Under the pieces are notes generated by a model. The model was given only the letters and a program-made list of their open reading frames with translations, was not told the DNA's origin and ran no database searches. Shown piece after piece: positions 19,543 to 28,578 of a stretch of 64,000 nucleotides of DNA (position 1 is the first letter of the stretch; each line of letters begins with the position of its first letter). The position numbers were made by a program, and so were the translations under genes. The stretch spans positions 16,957 to 80,956 of the forward strand of contig NZ_CAMPHV010000021.1 of assembly GCF_946886105.1 (NCBI RefSeq), read 5' to 3'. The stretch is from an uncultured Pseudomonas sp. (GTDB lineage: Bacteria; Pseudomonadota; Gammaproteobacteria; Pseudomonadales; Pseudomonadaceae).

Positions 19543-19562
19543 GCGCTCCTAGTTCGGAGCGC
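19543..19562. terminator. Possible bidirectional terminator, pilin operon / metG
   Basis: Perfect stem GCGCTCC (19543-19549) / GGAGCGC (19556-19562) with a 6-base loop between the convergent stops at 19529 and 19574. No strong T run on either side, so it is weak as an intrinsic terminator. Confidence 0.4.
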
Positions 19563-19573
19563 TCACTCACCCC

Positions 19574-21616
19574 TTATTTGACCCGCTGCCCCGGCTTGGC
19601 GCCGCTATCCGGGCTGAGCAGGTAGATTTCCTCGCCACCGGGGCCGGCGGCCAGGACCATGCCTTCGGAGACGCCGAACTTCATCTTGCGCGCCGCCAGG
19701 TTGGCGACGTAGAGGGTCAGGCGGCCTTCCAGCTTGCTCGGGTCCGGGTAGGCGCTCTTGATACCGCTGAACACGTTGCGCTTGGCATCGCCGATATCCA
19801 GGGTCAGGCGCAGCAGCTTGTCGGCGCCCTCGACGAATTCGCATTTCTCGATCAGGGCGATGCGCAGGTCGACGGCGGCAAAGGCGTCGAAAGCGATTTC
19901 GGCGGCCAGTGGGTCTTTGGTCAGCTCGCCATTGCCTGCGGCGGCCGGTGCGGTTTCGCTGGCGGCGAGGTCTTCTTTGGAGGCTTCGATCATGGCGTCG
20001 ATTTTCGCGGGCTCGATACGGGTCAGCAGGGCGCTGAACGGATTCAGTTGGTGGTCGGCCAGCAGCGTCTGGTGATCGTCCCAGGTCAGCGGCGCGACAT
20101 TGAGGAAGGCTTCGGCGTCGCTGGCGAGCTTCGGCAGTACCGGCTTGAGGAATATCACCAGTTGGCGGAACAGGTTGATGCCCAGGGCGCAGATGGCTTG
20201 CACTTCGTCCTGCTTGCCTTCCTGTTTGGCCAGCGACCAGGGCGCCTTGTCGGCGATCCAGGCGTTGGCGCGGTCAGCAAGGCCCATGATCTCGCGCATG
20301 GCGCGGGCGAAATCGCGGGCTTCATAGGCTTCTGCAATTGAAGGTGCTGCGGCCTGGAATGCCTCGGTCAGTTCTGGCGCAGCGTTGCCGCTTACCAGCA
20401 GGCCGGCGTTGCCCTTGTGGATAAAACCGGCGCAACGGCTGGCGATATTCACCACCTTGCCGACCAGGTCGGAGTTGACCTTCTGTACGAAGTCTTCGAG
20501 GTTGAGGTCGAGGTCGTCGACGCCACGGCCCAGCTTGGCCGCGTAGTAATAGCGGAGGTATTCCGGGTTCAGGTGGTCCAGGTAAGTGCGCGCCTTGATA
20601 AAGGTGCCGCGCGATTTGGACATTTTTTGTCCGTTCACCGTCAGGTAGCCGTGCACGGCGACCGCGGTCGGCTTGCGCAGGCCCGCGCCTTCGAGCATCG
20701 CCGGCCAGAACAGGGCGTGGAAGTTGACGATGTCCTTGCCGATAAAGTGGTACAGCTCGGCGGTGGAATCCTTGCCCCAGAACGCATCGAAATCCAGCTC
20801 GGGGGTGCGGTTGCAGAGATTCTTGAAGCTGGCCATATAGCCGATAGGCGCGTCCAGCCAGACATAGAAGTACTTGCCAGGCTCATCGGGAATCTCGAAG
20901 CCGAAATAGGGCGCGTCGCGGCTGATATCCCATTCCTGCAGGCCGGAATCCAGCCATTCGGCGATCTTGTTGGCGACCGCATCCTGCAAGGCACCGCCGC
21001 GGGTCCAGCTTTTCAGCATGGCCTCGAAGTCCGGCAGCTTGAAGAAGAAATGCTTGGAGTCGCGCAGCTCCGGCACGGCGCCGGAAATCGCCGAGCGCGG
21101 GTTCTTCAGCTCGGTCGGCTCGTAAGTGGCACCGCATTTCTCGCAGTTATCGCCGTATTGATCCTCGGCTGCGCATTTCGGGCAGGTGCCCTTGATGAAG
21201 CGGTCGGCGAGGAACATGCCCTTTTCCGGGTCGAAGTACTGGGTCACCGAACGGGTAGCGATATGCCCGGCGTCGCGCAGTTTCAGATAGATCGCCGCGG
21301 ACAGCTCGCGGTTCTCTTCGGAATGGGTGGAGTGGTAATTGTCGAAGTCGACCAGAAAATCGGCGAAGTCGGCGGTGTGCTCGGCCTTGACGTTGTCGAT
21401 CAGTTGTTCCGGGGTGATGCCTTCTTTCTCGGCGCGCAACATGATCGCCGAACCATGGGCGTCGTCGGCGCAGACGTAGATGGCCTGGTTACCGCGCAGT
21501 TTCTGGAAGCGCACCCACATGTCGGTCTGGATGTACTCGAGCATATGGCCAAGGTGAATCGAACCGTTGGCATAGGGCAGGGCGCTGGTAACGAGAATCT
21601 TGCGGGCTTCGGTCAT
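19574..21616 (-). CDS. metG: Methionyl-tRNA synthetase
   Basis: Charges tRNA-Met. 680 residues from [18 protein letters not shown]. Class I signatures: HLGH in [11 protein letters not shown] and KMSKS in [13 protein letters not shown] zinc-binding Cys pair set ([18 protein letters not shown]) lies in the connective region. The C-terminal EMAP-like tRNA-binding domain ([20 protein letters not shown]) is present, as in dimeric MetRS. Convergent with the pilin operon; divergent from apbC across about 180 bases. Confidence 0.98.
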   Translation of the reverse strand: MTEARKILVTSALPYANGSIHLGHMLEYIQTDMWVRFQKLRGNQAIYVCADDAHGSAIMLRAEKEGITPEQLIDNVKAEHTADFADFLVDFDNYHSTHSEENRELSAAIYLKLRDAGHIATRSVTQYFDPEKGMFLADRFIKGTCPKCAAEDQYGDNCEKCGATYEPTELKNPRSAISGAVPELRDSKHFFFKLPDFEAMLKSWTRGGALQDAVANKIAEWLDSGLQEWDISRDAPYFGFEIPDEPGKYFYVWLDAPIGYMASFKNLCNRTPELDFDAFWGKDSTAELYHFIGKDIVNFHALFWPAMLEGAGLRKPTAVAVHGYLTVNGQKMSKSRGTFIKARTYLDHLNPEYLRYYYAAKLGRGVDDLDLNLEDFVQKVNSDLVGKVVNIASRCAGFIHKGNAGLLVSGNAAPELTEAFQAAAPSIAEAYEARDFARAMREIMGLADRANAWIADKAPWSLAKQEGKQDEVQAICALGINLFRQLVIFLKPVLPKLASDAEAFLNVAPLTWDDHQTLLADHQLNPFSALLTRIEPAKIDAMIEASKEDLAASETAPAAAGNGELTKDPLAAEIAFDAFAAVDLRIALIEKCEFVEGADKLLRLTLDIGDAKRNVFSGIKSAYPDPSKLEGRLTLYVANLAARKMKFGVSEGMVLAAGPGGEEIYLLSPDSGAKPGQRVK

Positions 21617-21798
21617 GGTGATCGGCTGCACTGGTAACACTGGGAAGCCGGTAACTATAAAGGAAGCGGCAAGCTACAAGCCAGAAGCGACAAGAAAAAG
21701 CCTCGCAGCCCTTGGGGGCGTCTTGCTTGCAGCCCGCGGCTTACAGCTGCTGCTATGATGCCCGCCTGTTCTGCTCGGTCTTTTCCTGGGAGTTTTTT

Positions 21799-22887
21799 AT
21801 GTCCGTTACCCGCGCAGCAATCGAAGCTGCACTGTCCCAATACATCGATCCCCACTTGAACCTGGACCCGGTCAGCGCCGGCTGTCTGCGCGAGGTCGAT
21901 ATCCAGGGCGGCAAGGTCAGCGTGCGCCTGCAATTGGGCTACGCCGCCGGTCTGTTCAAAAGCGGTTGGGCACAGATGCTGCAAATGGCTTTGGAAAACC
22001 TCGAGGGCGTGGAGCGCGCCCAGGTCCAGGTCGACTGCGTGATCGAGGCACACAAGGCGCAGGATCAGGTGCCGGCACTGGCCAATGTGAAGAATGTGAT
22101 CGCCGTGGCGTCGGGCAAGGGCGGTGTGGGTAAATCCACCACCGCCGCCAACCTGGCCCTGGCCCTGGCCCGCGAGGGCGCCAAAGTCGGCATCCTCGAC
22201 GCGGACATCTACGGGCCGAGCCAAGGCATCATGTTCGGCATTGCCGAGGGTACGCGGCCCGAGGTGAAGGATCAGAAGTGGTTCGTGCCGCTCGAGGCTC
22301 ATGGCGTCGAGGTCATGTCCATGGCTTTCCTCACCGACGACAACACGCCGATGGTCTGGCGCGGGCCGATGGTATCGGGGGCGTTGATCCAGTTGATTAC
22401 CCAGACCGCCTGGAACGATCTGGATTATCTGGTGGTGGACATGCCGCCGGGTACCGGCGATATCCAGCTGACCTTGGCGCAGAAGGTGCCGGTGGCGGGG
22501 GCGGTGATCGTCACCACGCCGCAGGACTTGGCGCTGCTCGATGCCAAGAAAGGCGTGGAGATGTTCCGCAAGGTCAATATTCCGGTGCTTGGCGTGGTGG
22601 AAAACATGGCCGTGCATATCTGCTCGAACTGCGGTCATGCCGAGCACCTGTTCGGCGAAGGCGGCGGTGAGAAGCTGGCGGCGCAGTTCGGCGTCGATCT
22701 GCTGGCCTCGTTGCCACTGTCGATGGCGATTCGTATGCAGTCCGACGGCGGTAAACCGACTACGGTGGCCGACCCGGAAAGCCAGATTGCGATGATTTAT
22801 CAGGAAGTCGCACGTAGCGTCGGTGCGCGTATCGCGCAGAGCGGCCTGCAGCAGGCCATGCCGAGCATTGTGATCTCGGAGGACTGA
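21799..22887 (+). CDS. apbC: Iron-sulfur cluster carrier ATPase ApbC/Mrp
   Basis: P-loop ATPase that carries and transfers Fe-S clusters in the cytosol. 362 residues from MSVTRAAIEAALSQ; the ATG follows a GGGAG site 9 bases upstream. N-terminal DUF59/FeS assembly domain to ~residue 90, deviant Walker A GKGGVGKST at about 112-120, Walker B in YLVVDMPPGTGD, and the cluster-binding CxxC in HICSNCGHAEH. The metG-apbC arrangement matches P. aeruginosa as recalled. Confidence 0.96.
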   Translation: MSVTRAAIEAALSQYIDPHLNLDPVSAGCLREVDIQGGKVSVRLQLGYAAGLFKSGWAQMLQMALENLEGVERAQVQVDCVIEAHKAQDQVPALANVKNVIAVASGKGGVGKSTTAANLALALAREGAKVGILDADIYGPSQGIMFGIAEGTRPEVKDQKWFVPLEAHGVEVMSMAFLTDDNTPMVWRGPMVSGALIQLITQTAWNDLDYLVVDMPPGTGDIQLTLAQKVPVAGAVIVTTPQDLALLDAKKGVEMFRKVNIPVLGVVENMAVHICSNCGHAEHLFGEGGGEKLAAQFGVDLLASLPLSMAIRMQSDGGKPTTVADPESQIAMIYQEVARSVGARIAQSGLQQAMPSIVISED

Positions 22888-22890
22888 GGT

Positions 22891-22976
22891 ATGGCCGCCG
22901 CGCAGCCATTGCGCGGCGGCCATGTGCTGCGATTTGGCCGAACGGCGCCCACAAAAAATTTCAGGGAGAAATTTTT
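22891..22976. other. Two strong hairpins after apbC
   Basis: Hairpin 1: ATGGCCGCCGCGC (22891-22903) / GCGCGGCGGCCAT (22911-22923), a perfect 13-bp stem without a T run. Hairpin 2: AAAAATTTC (22954-22962) / GAAATTTTT (22968-22976), a perfect 9-bp AT-rich stem. Their role is not clear; the first may slow transcription or protect the mRNA end. Confidence 0.5.
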
Positions 22977-23027
22977 GACGCTGCGTAGCGCGGTCCGGAG
23001 GGTGGCCGCCAGAAACGGTGGGCCACA

Positions 23028-23056
23028 AAAAAGCCCCGCACATGGCGGGGCTTTTT
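23028..23056. terminator. Bidirectional intrinsic terminator apbC / cold-shock gene
   Basis: AAAAAGCCCCGC (23028-23039) / GCGGGGCTTTTT (23045-23056). T runs exist in both directions, between convergent genes ending at 22887 and 23077. Confidence 0.92.
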
Positions 23057-23076
23057 CTCAAGCAGGTTAGATCAGG

Positions 23077-23286
23077 TTATACAACCTGAACTTCCTCAGC
23101 CTGCATGCCTTTCTGACCACGGGTGGCCACGAAAGTCACTTGCTGGCCTTCTTTCAGGCTCTTGAAGCCATCGCTCTGGATAGCTTTGAAGTGTACGAAG
23201 AGGTCGTCACCGGATTGCGGGGTGATGAAGCCGTAGCCTTTTTCATCGTTGAACCACTTGACGGTGCCGCTCTGACGATTCGACAT
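23077..23286 (-). CDS. Cold-shock protein, CspA family
   Basis: Small nucleic-acid chaperone. 69 residues from [19 protein letters not shown]; the ATG at 23284-23286 follows AGGAGA. RNP1 (KGYGFI) and RNP2 (DLFVHF) are intact, and the length is typical of a single S1-like cold-shock domain. The frame continues upstream to 23349 but that part is not conserved. Which pseudomonad csp paralogue it is cannot be told from sequence alone. Confidence 0.96.
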   Translation of the reverse strand: MSNRQSGTVKWFNDEKGYGFITPQSGDDLFVHFKAIQSDGFKSLKEGQQVTFVATRGQKGMQAEEVQVV

Positions 23287-23600
23287 GTTATGTCTCCTAA
23301 CAAAAAATATTAACAGCCCTGGAATAGCCCAGGCCGGGACTGAGTGCAACGAGTACTAGGAGTCGGACGATGTTTGGATCGAAATCTCGGCATCAAGTAG
23401 CGATTCGCGGTGACACATGCAGCACAGTGGGAACACCATACCTGCTTTTAACGCTAAGCGCGAATGCTCTCTGCACCTTTATGTTATTTAACGACTGTTG
23501 GCGTGTAGGCGTGTGCCGATTAACAGCCTTTGAACCGCATGGCTTGCATCGGTAAGATGCGCTCACTTTTTCTCCAATCAGCCCATTCAGGAAGCCCGCC
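23287..23600. other. Divergent intergenic region csp / dcd
   Basis: 314 bases with no supported gene. It holds the short csp 5' leader with its candidate promoter (23321-23349) and the dcd upstream region; beyond these I see no clear element. A long cold-shock-type 5' UTR is not evident if that promoter is right. Confidence 0.5.
23321..23349 (-). promoter_or_regulatory. Candidate sigma-70 promoter for the cold-shock gene
   Basis: On the minus strand, TTGCAC (23344-23349) and TATTCC (23321-23326) are separated by 17 bases, about 40 bases upstream of the ATG. Sequence match only. Confidence 0.35.
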
Positions 23601-24167
23601 ATGAGCATCAAATCGGATAAGTGGATTCGCCGCATGGCCCAAGAGCACGGCATGATCGAGCCTTTCGTCGAGCGCCAGGTGCGCGTCGAAGGCGCGCAGC
23701 AGCTGATTTCTTATGGGGTTTCCAGTTACGGCTACGATGTGCGCTGCGCCGACGAATTCAAGGTGTTCACCAATATCAACTCGGCCACCGTCGACCCGAA
23801 GAATTTCGACGAAAAAAGCTTCGTCGACGTGAAGAGCGATGTCTGCATCATCCCGCCGAACTCCTTCGCCCTGGCGCGCACCGTCGAATATTTCCGCATT
23901 CCGCGTAACGTGTTGACCATTTGTCTGGGTAAAAGCACCTATGCGCGTTGCGGCATCATCGTCAATGTCACCCCGCTCGAGCCGGAATGGGAAGGTCACG
24001 TGACGCTGGAGTTTTCCAACACCACTACGCTGCCGGCGAAGATCTATGCCAATGAAGGCGTGGCGCAAATGCTCTTTCTCGAGTCCGACGAAGAGTGCGA
24101 GGTGTCCTACAAGGACCGTGGCGGCAAATATCAGGGGCAACAGGGTGTGACCTTGCCCAAGGCCTGA
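23601..24167 (+). CDS. dcd: dCTP deaminase
   Basis: Deaminates dCTP to dUTP, the first step of dTTP supply in gammaproteobacteria. 188 residues, the usual length. [22 protein letters not shown] is the family start, preceded by AGGAAG. The trimeric dUTPase-fold motifs [31 protein letters not shown] and [12 protein letters not shown] (catalytic Glu) are all visible. A terminator follows directly. Confidence 0.97.
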   Translation: MSIKSDKWIRRMAQEHGMIEPFVERQVRVEGAQQLISYGVSSYGYDVRCADEFKVFTNINSATVDPKNFDEKSFVDVKSDVCIIPPNSFALARTVEYFRIPRNVLTICLGKSTYARCGIIVNVTPLEPEWEGHVTLEFSNTTTLPAKIYANEGVAQMLFLESDEECEVSYKDRGGKYQGQQGVTLPKA

Positions 24168-24186
24168 TACCAAAGGTTGGACCAGG

Positions 24187-24210
24187 AAGCCGGGGATACC
24201 CGGCTTTTTT
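24187..24210 (+). terminator. Intrinsic terminator after dcd
   Basis: AAGCCGGG (24187-24194) / CCCGGCTT (24199-24206) with a 4-base loop, followed by a run of T. Confidence 0.9.
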
Positions 24211-24358
24211 GTCGGTGCCGTTTGCGGGCTTGGATCAGCTCGCCGGGTTTTCGCCGCTTGCGGGCGGGATTGGCGGAAAGACGCTTAAATATTCCGGGAA
24301 TTCTCGTCCGGTTGTGACGCTCTATCGCTCACAGCCATTCAGCTGGAGGAAGCCCGTC

Positions 24359-24556
24359 ATGTTCACTCAGTCCACGCCATGCCCGATCCCGGCTCCCGTG
24401 TCGGCAAATATCTGGTTGGCCGGCGGCATTCCCGGGCAGCCCGAGCCCGATACGCCGGGAGAGCCGGTTTTGCCCGATCAGCCCACCGAGCCGGGCGAGC
24501 CGACGGTCCCCGACCAGGCGCCGCCGATCCCCACCGCCGAGGCCGCCGGATATTAA
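24359..24556 (+). CDS. Short proline-rich hypothetical protein
   Basis: 65 residues from the ATG at 24359, preceded by a very good ribosome site (GGAGGAAG, 24345-24352). After an N-terminal [20 protein letters not shown], the rest is Pro/Glu/Asp-rich with repeated P-x-x-P-x-E/D patterns ([20 protein letters not shown]). No signal peptide or membrane helix. The TAA at 24554-24556 shares bases with the opposite-strand nadE stop. I do not recognise a function; the strong ribosome site is the main argument that it is real. Confidence 0.65.
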   Translation: MFTQSTPCPIPAPVSANIWLAGGIPGQPEPDTPGEPVLPDQPTEPGEPTVPDQAPPIPTAEAAGY

Positions 24557-25380
24557 GGGACTAACGGCAGTTCGCGCTTATGGCGGGTGTTGTCGTAGGT
24601 GCGAACGATGATCCGGTAAGCCTCTTCGCGGACCTGCTGGCCATGCAGAAAGGCGTCGATCTCGGCGTAGCTGACGCCATGGGCTTCTTCGTCGGGCTTG
24701 CCGGGGCGCAATTCTTCCAGATCGGCCGTGGGCACCTTGAGCACCAATTCTTGCGGGGCACCGAGGTGCTTGGCGATAGCGCGCACCTGGCCTTTGACCA
24801 GCCCGCTCAGTGGCGCGAGGTCGCAGGCGCCGTCGCCGAATTTGGTGAAGAAGCCCATCACCGCTTCGGCGGCGTGGTCGGTGCCGATCACCAGGCCGTT
24901 GTTGGCGTTGGCGATGGCGAATTGGGCAACCATGCGGGTGCGTGCCTTGATATTGCCGACGACGAAGTCGCGACGTGCGTCGCTGAGCTTCTGCAGATGG
25001 CTGACCTGCTCGCCGAGGCCGCGCACGCTGTCGGCGATATTCACGGTGTCCTGTTCATCGGCCCGGATGAATTGCAGCGAAGCCTGGGCGTCCTGTTCGT
25101 CATGCTGAGTGCCGTGGGGCAGGCGCACGGCGATAAAGCGGTAGCCGGTATCGCCGGTTTCTTCGCGTAGCTCCTCAACGCTCAATTGCGCCAGGCGCCC
25201 GGCGGTCAACGAATCGACGCCGCCGCTGATGCCCAGTACCAGTACTTTCAGGCCGGCGTTGCGCAGGCAGTCCTTGATGAAGGTTTTGCGCCGTTCGATT
25301 TCCGCTGTCAGAGCGGCTTCGTCGGCAAAGGGCGGCACCACATCCAGGGCGGCGGCGATTTCGGCTTGGCGGTTGCTCAT
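24553..25380 (-). CDS. nadE: NH3-dependent NAD+ synthetase
   Basis: Last step of NAD synthesis, amidating nicotinate adenine dinucleotide with ammonia. 275 residues, the size of the glutaminase-free class. The PP-loop reads [11 protein letters not shown], and [29 protein letters not shown] is diagnostic. Start [13 protein letters not shown] at 25378-25380; the open frame to 25500 is not conserved. It lies 10 bases after pncB on the same strand, so pncA-pncB-nadE form one operon. Confidence 0.97.
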   Translation of the reverse strand: MSNRQAEIAAALDVVPPFADEAALTAEIERRKTFIKDCLRNAGLKVLVLGISGGVDSLTAGRLAQLSVEELREETGDTGYRFIAVRLPHGTQHDEQDAQASLQFIRADEQDTVNIADSVRGLGEQVSHLQKLSDARRDFVVGNIKARTRMVAQFAIANANNGLVIGTDHAAEAVMGFFTKFGDGACDLAPLSGLVKGQVRAIAKHLGAPQELVLKVPTADLEELRPGKPDEEAHGVSYAEIDAFLHGQQVREEAYRIIVRTYDNTRHKRELPLVP

Positions 25381-25390
25381 CTCAAAGTCC

Positions 25391-26596
25391 TCACTGGGCG
25401 TCGCGGACGCGGAAAACGTGTTTAAGGTAATTGACGAAGTTTTCGTCGCGGCATTGGGTCTTGCCGGGCGTATCGGAAATCTTCGCCACGGGCTGACCAT
25501 TGCAGGCGGTCATTTTGATCACGATATTCATTGGCTCGACGCCGGGAATATCGCAGGTCAGGTTGGTGCCGATGCCAAAGCTTACTTGGATCCGCCCGTA
25601 AAGTGCACGGTAGAGCTGTAGCGACTTCCGCAGATCGAGCCCGTCGGAAAACACCAGGGTTTTACTGCGTGGATCGATGCCCAGGCTCTCATAGTGGCGG
25701 ATGGCTTTTTCCGCCCAGATCAGCGGGTCGCCCGAGTCGTGGCGCAGGCCGTCGAACAGCTTGGCGAAGTACAGATCGAAATCCTTGAGGAAGGCATCGG
25801 TGGTGATGCAATCGGTCAGGGCGATGCCGAGCAGGCCGCGGTATTCGCGGACCCAGCAGTCGAGGGCGGCGATCTGGCTGTCGATCAGCCGCGGGCCGAG
25901 CTGCTGATGAGCCATCAACCATTCATGGGCCATGGTGCCTATGGGTTTCAGCTCGAATTCGCGGGCCAGGTGCACGTTGCTGGTGCCGACGAAGCGCCCG
26001 GGAAAGTCGCGCTTGAGGATATGCACCATTTGTTCCTGCACGCGGTAGGAGAAGCGCCGGCGGGTGCCGAAGTCGGCAACCTGGAAGCCTGCCAGCTCGC
26101 TGCTCGAGGCTTCGCCCTTTAGCCAGTCGAGCTTGCGGTAGAGTTGTTCGCTGGCCTGTTCCAGCACCGTTTCGCGGTAGCGATAGCGGTTGCGCACTTC
26201 GCTGACGATCGCCAGCAGCGGAATTTCGTAAAGAATCACATGCAGCCAGGGGCCGCGCAGACGGATGCACAGCTGGCCGTCTTCGATGCCGGTTTGCACG
26301 TAGCGCAAATTGAAGCGGAACAGGCTGAGGAAGCGAATGAAGTCCGGCTTGAGAAAGGGGATGCGTTCGAGGAAGGCCAGTTGGTCGGCGGTGATGGAAA
26401 TCTCCGCCAGGCGCTCGATCTGGTAGCGGATTTCCGCCAGATAGGGCGTCAGGTCTTCCGCGTTGCGACAGCGGAATTCCCACTCCACCTCGACGTTGGG
26501 GTAGTTGTGCAGCACCGCCTGCATCATCGTCAGCTTGTAGAAATCGGTATCCAGCAGGTTCTGCACGATACGTTCGGCAAATACGCTTTCACCCAT
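25391..26596 (-). CDS. pncB: Nicotinate phosphoribosyltransferase
   Basis: Converts nicotinate and PRPP to nicotinate mononucleotide in NAD salvage. 401 residues. [25 protein letters not shown] and [12 protein letters not shown] are family motifs. The start at 26596 ([11 protein letters not shown]) was chosen because AGGAA lies 6 bases upstream; the ATG at 26602, overlapping the pncA stop, is the alternative and would add two residues. Second gene of the salvage operon. Confidence 0.96.
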   Translation of the reverse strand: MGESVFAERIVQNLLDTDFYKLTMMQAVLHNYPNVEVEWEFRCRNAEDLTPYLAEIRYQIERLAEISITADQLAFLERIPFLKPDFIRFLSLFRFNLRYVQTGIEDGQLCIRLRGPWLHVILYEIPLLAIVSEVRNRYRYRETVLEQASEQLYRKLDWLKGEASSSELAGFQVADFGTRRRFSYRVQEQMVHILKRDFPGRFVGTSNVHLAREFELKPIGTMAHEWLMAHQQLGPRLIDSQIAALDCWVREYRGLLGIALTDCITTDAFLKDFDLYFAKLFDGLRHDSGDPLIWAEKAIRHYESLGIDPRSKTLVFSDGLDLRKSLQLYRALYGRIQVSFGIGTNLTCDIPGVEPMNIVIKMTACNGQPVAKISDTPGKTQCRDENFVNYLKHVFRVRDAQ

Positions 26597-26598
26597 GA

Positions 26599-27243
26599 TC
26601 ATTTCCTTTCATCCATGTTGAGGGCTGCGTCCAGCTCATCCAGGCTGGCGTACAGCTCGATATCCATCGCGCGCATCTGGGCGATCGCCGCCTCGGCGGT
26701 GTCCTCGGCAATCGCCCGGCAGGCCGGCAGGTATACGCCAACCGCGAAGCCGGCGTTGCGCAGTTGCAGCGCGGTGGTTTTCACGCAGTAGTCCAAGGCC
26801 AGGCCGCCGAGCAGCACGCGCCGCACGCCATTGTGCCGGAGAAACTCGATAACGCCTGTGCTGCGTTTCTCGGCCAGATCGTGGTAGCAGGCGCCATAGG
26901 GGTGCAGATCGGGTTCCACGCCTTTCCAGACGAAATAATCGTATTCCAGCGGCTGCGGCAGTTCGTCCAGCAATTCGAAGCCCGGAGTGCCGGGTACGCA
27001 GTGGCTGACCCAGCTCAGGTCGGCATTGGCCAGTCCGAGGGGTTGCAGCATCTCCGCGTGACTCTTGGCGACCCAGACGGCTTGCGGGCTGTGCGCGTCC
27101 TTGCTGCCGATACGCAGTTGCGCGCGGCTGGCCAGTTGGTTGAGGGCCGGGGCGATCAGGTCGCCGCCGGGCACCGGCAATTCGTCAGGGCAGAGCGGGG
27201 TGAAACCCTTTTGCGCGTCGATGTCGAAACTGGCGATTGTCAT
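26599..27243 (-). CDS. pncA: Nicotinamidase
   Basis: Hydrolyses nicotinamide to nicotinate; cysteine hydrolase of the isochorismatase fold. 214 residues from [14 protein letters not shown] with a GGAG site upstream. The catalytic Asp is D9 in DIDAQKGF, and the nucleophile Cys is in [12 protein letters not shown]. First gene of pncA-pncB-nadE, with its promoter region shared with the divergent NrtR-like gene and containing a long palindrome. Confidence 0.95.
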   Translation of the reverse strand: MTIASFDIDAQKGFTPLCPDELPVPGGDLIAPALNQLASRAQLRIGSKDAHSPQAVWVAKSHAEMLQPLGLANADLSWVSHCVPGTPGFELLDELPQPLEYDYFVWKGVEPDLHPYGACYHDLAEKRSTGVIEFLRHNGVRRVLLGGLALDYCVKTTALQLRNAGFAVGVYLPACRAIAEDTAEAAIAQMRAMDIELYASLDELDAALNMDERK

Positions 27244-27272
27244 ACTGCATCTCCAGATGCGGCGGTGTTTGG

Positions 27273-27301
27273 CGATATATTCCATCTGATGTAATATGTC
27301 G
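27273..27301. promoter_or_regulatory. Palindromic operator at the pncA / nrtR intergenic region
   Basis: ATATTCCATC (27277-27286) / GATGTAATAT (27288-27297) around a central T has one mismatch; with the flanks it extends to 14-base arms (27273-27301) with two mismatches. It lies directly next to a TTGACG -35-like hexamer on the minus strand (27300-27305), so a bound protein would block pncA transcription. The divergent NrtR-like regulator is the obvious candidate (inference). Confidence 0.7.
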
Positions 27302-27305
27302 TCAA
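27300..27305 (-). promoter_or_regulatory. Candidate -35 box of the pncA promoter
   Basis: TTGACG on the minus strand, 57-62 bases before the pncA start and touching the palindromic operator. The -10 element would fall within the palindrome but its match is poor. Confidence 0.4.
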
Positions 27306-27416
27306 GCGCTATTTGCTTGAGCGCTGCGAGTTTTGCTCGGTCGCTTGGGAAACAATGTCTTAATCTGCATCGCGGCGATTCGTCGGTGGGGGATGGATGG
27401 TTTATCGGGAGGTACG

Positions 27417-28109
27417 ATGAGTACGGCGGAAGTGCTGGCCAGCGTCGATATTGTCGCGCTGCGGTTGAATGAGCGGGCCGAGTTGGAGCTGTTGCTGATT
27501 CGTCGCGCCCAGGCGCCGTTCGAGCAGCAATGGGCATTGCCCGGCGTGTTGGTCAATGGCCGCTGCCAGGATCTCAGTTTGGAGGCAGCGGCCTGCCGCG
27601 CGTTGGCCTCCAAGGCGCGGGTAGAGCCGCGCTATCTGGAGCAGGTGGCGACCGTCGGCAATGGCACGCGCGATCCGCGCGGTTGGTCGATCAGTACCTT
27701 CTATCTGGCGCTGCTGCAGCCGGATACCGTTCTGCAGGGCGAGGATTTGTGCTTTGTCGCGCTGAGCGCCGTGCTCGACGGCAGCCTGGGGTTACCTTTC
27801 GACCATGGGCAGTTGGTCGCCCAGGCGTTCGAGCGGCTGGGTGGCAAGTCGGTATACACCTCGTTACCGCTCTATCTGCTGGCGCCGCGCTTTACCGTGA
27901 CCGAAGCCTTGGGCGCCTTTCAGGCATGCCTCGGCCAAGCGGTCCAGCACACGACCTTGCGCGGACGGCTGGAACGTATGAAGCAGCAGGGCTGGATTGC
28001 CGAGACGGGGGAGAAGAACTACCCCAGGATGGGGCGCCCGCAGAACTTGCTGGAACATCAGGCCCGATCGGACGCTGCGTTTATTTTCGACCGCAGTGTG
28101 CTCAGCTAA
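27417..28109 (+). CDS. nrtR: NrtR-like Nudix-domain transcriptional regulator
   Basis: Predicted repressor of NAD salvage sensing ADP-ribose or related nucleotides through a Nudix domain. 230 residues from the ATG at 27417 (GGGAGG upstream). Residues ~10-145 form a Nudix domain (LLIRRAQAPFEQQWALPGVLVNG); ~155-225 form the NrtR-type winged helix (FTVTEALGAFQACLGQ, RGRLERMKQQGWI). The Nudix box is degenerate: the REUxEE glutamates are replaced by CRALASKARV, so hydrolysis is unlikely, as in known NrtR proteins. Divergent from pncA. Confidence 0.85.
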   Translation: MSTAEVLASVDIVALRLNERAELELLLIRRAQAPFEQQWALPGVLVNGRCQDLSLEAAACRALASKARVEPRYLEQVATVGNGTRDPRGWSISTFYLALLQPDTVLQGEDLCFVALSAVLDGSLGLPFDHGQLVAQAFERLGGKSVYTSLPLYLLAPRFTVTEALGAFQACLGQAVQHTTLRGRLERMKQQGWIAETGEKNYPRMGRPQNLLEHQARSDAAFIFDRSVLS

Positions 28110-28180
28110 GGGCGGTTTGACTGTGCGTTTTGCAGGCAAAAGAAAGGCTCTGTCCCAATCATGTGTTGCGGGCGGCTTAG

Positions 28181-28290
28181 GGTGGGTTAGTGGCGCGGAA
28201 CCGGTTTGGTGAAGTAACTGCGGGATCTGTGCGCCACGTAACCCACCAAGCGGTCTTCGGACTGGTCCCGCTGGTGGGTTACGGCGCCAC
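28181..28290. repeat. GGTGGGTTA-type inverted repeats (three arms)
   Basis: GGTGGGTTAGTGGCGCG (28181-28197), its near reverse complement GCGCCACGTAACCCACC (28231-28247), and a third arm CTGGTGGGTTACGGCGCCAC (28271-28290). A related pair occurs at 55238-55300. Confidence 0.7.
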
Positions 28291-28464
28291 TGATTAAGCA
28301 CCGACAGATAGCCCGTCGTGAATGCCTGCGGTTGGCAGGGGGCCCGACCTCGGGGCGAGCTTTTCGCTGTAAATCAAACAATCGGTCGGCAGCCCTGCGG
28401 GCTGCATTCGCCGCGGGGCGCGCCTCCTACAGGGTGTAGCTGCATGAACACATGGCTGGGACAT

Positions 28465-28496
28465 AGCCAAAAGAAAGGGCGCCTGAGAAGGCGCCC
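28465..28496 (-). terminator. Intrinsic terminator of the acylase gene
   Basis: GGGCGCC (28477-28483) / GGCGCCC (28490-28496) with a 6-base loop; read on the minus strand it is followed by TTTCTTTT. It lies about 80 bases beyond the stop at 28579. Confidence 0.75.
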
Positions 28497-28578
28497 AAAA
28501 ATGATGATCTATGGAGTAAGTCCGCTAACTAAGAGCGACGGCTCGCTCATTTAGTTCGTGTCGGCCGACGAACGGTCG

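Larger units (their letters stand above)
28110..28578. other. 469-base non-coding region
   Basis: No supported gene. Contents: a set of GGTGGGTTA-type inverted repeats (28181-28290), a REP-like segment around 28391-28440 (GCAGCCCTGCGGGCTGC and GCGCGCCTCCTACA), and the terminator of the minus-strand acylase gene (28465-28496). Short frames in this stretch look like chance. Confidence 0.6.
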
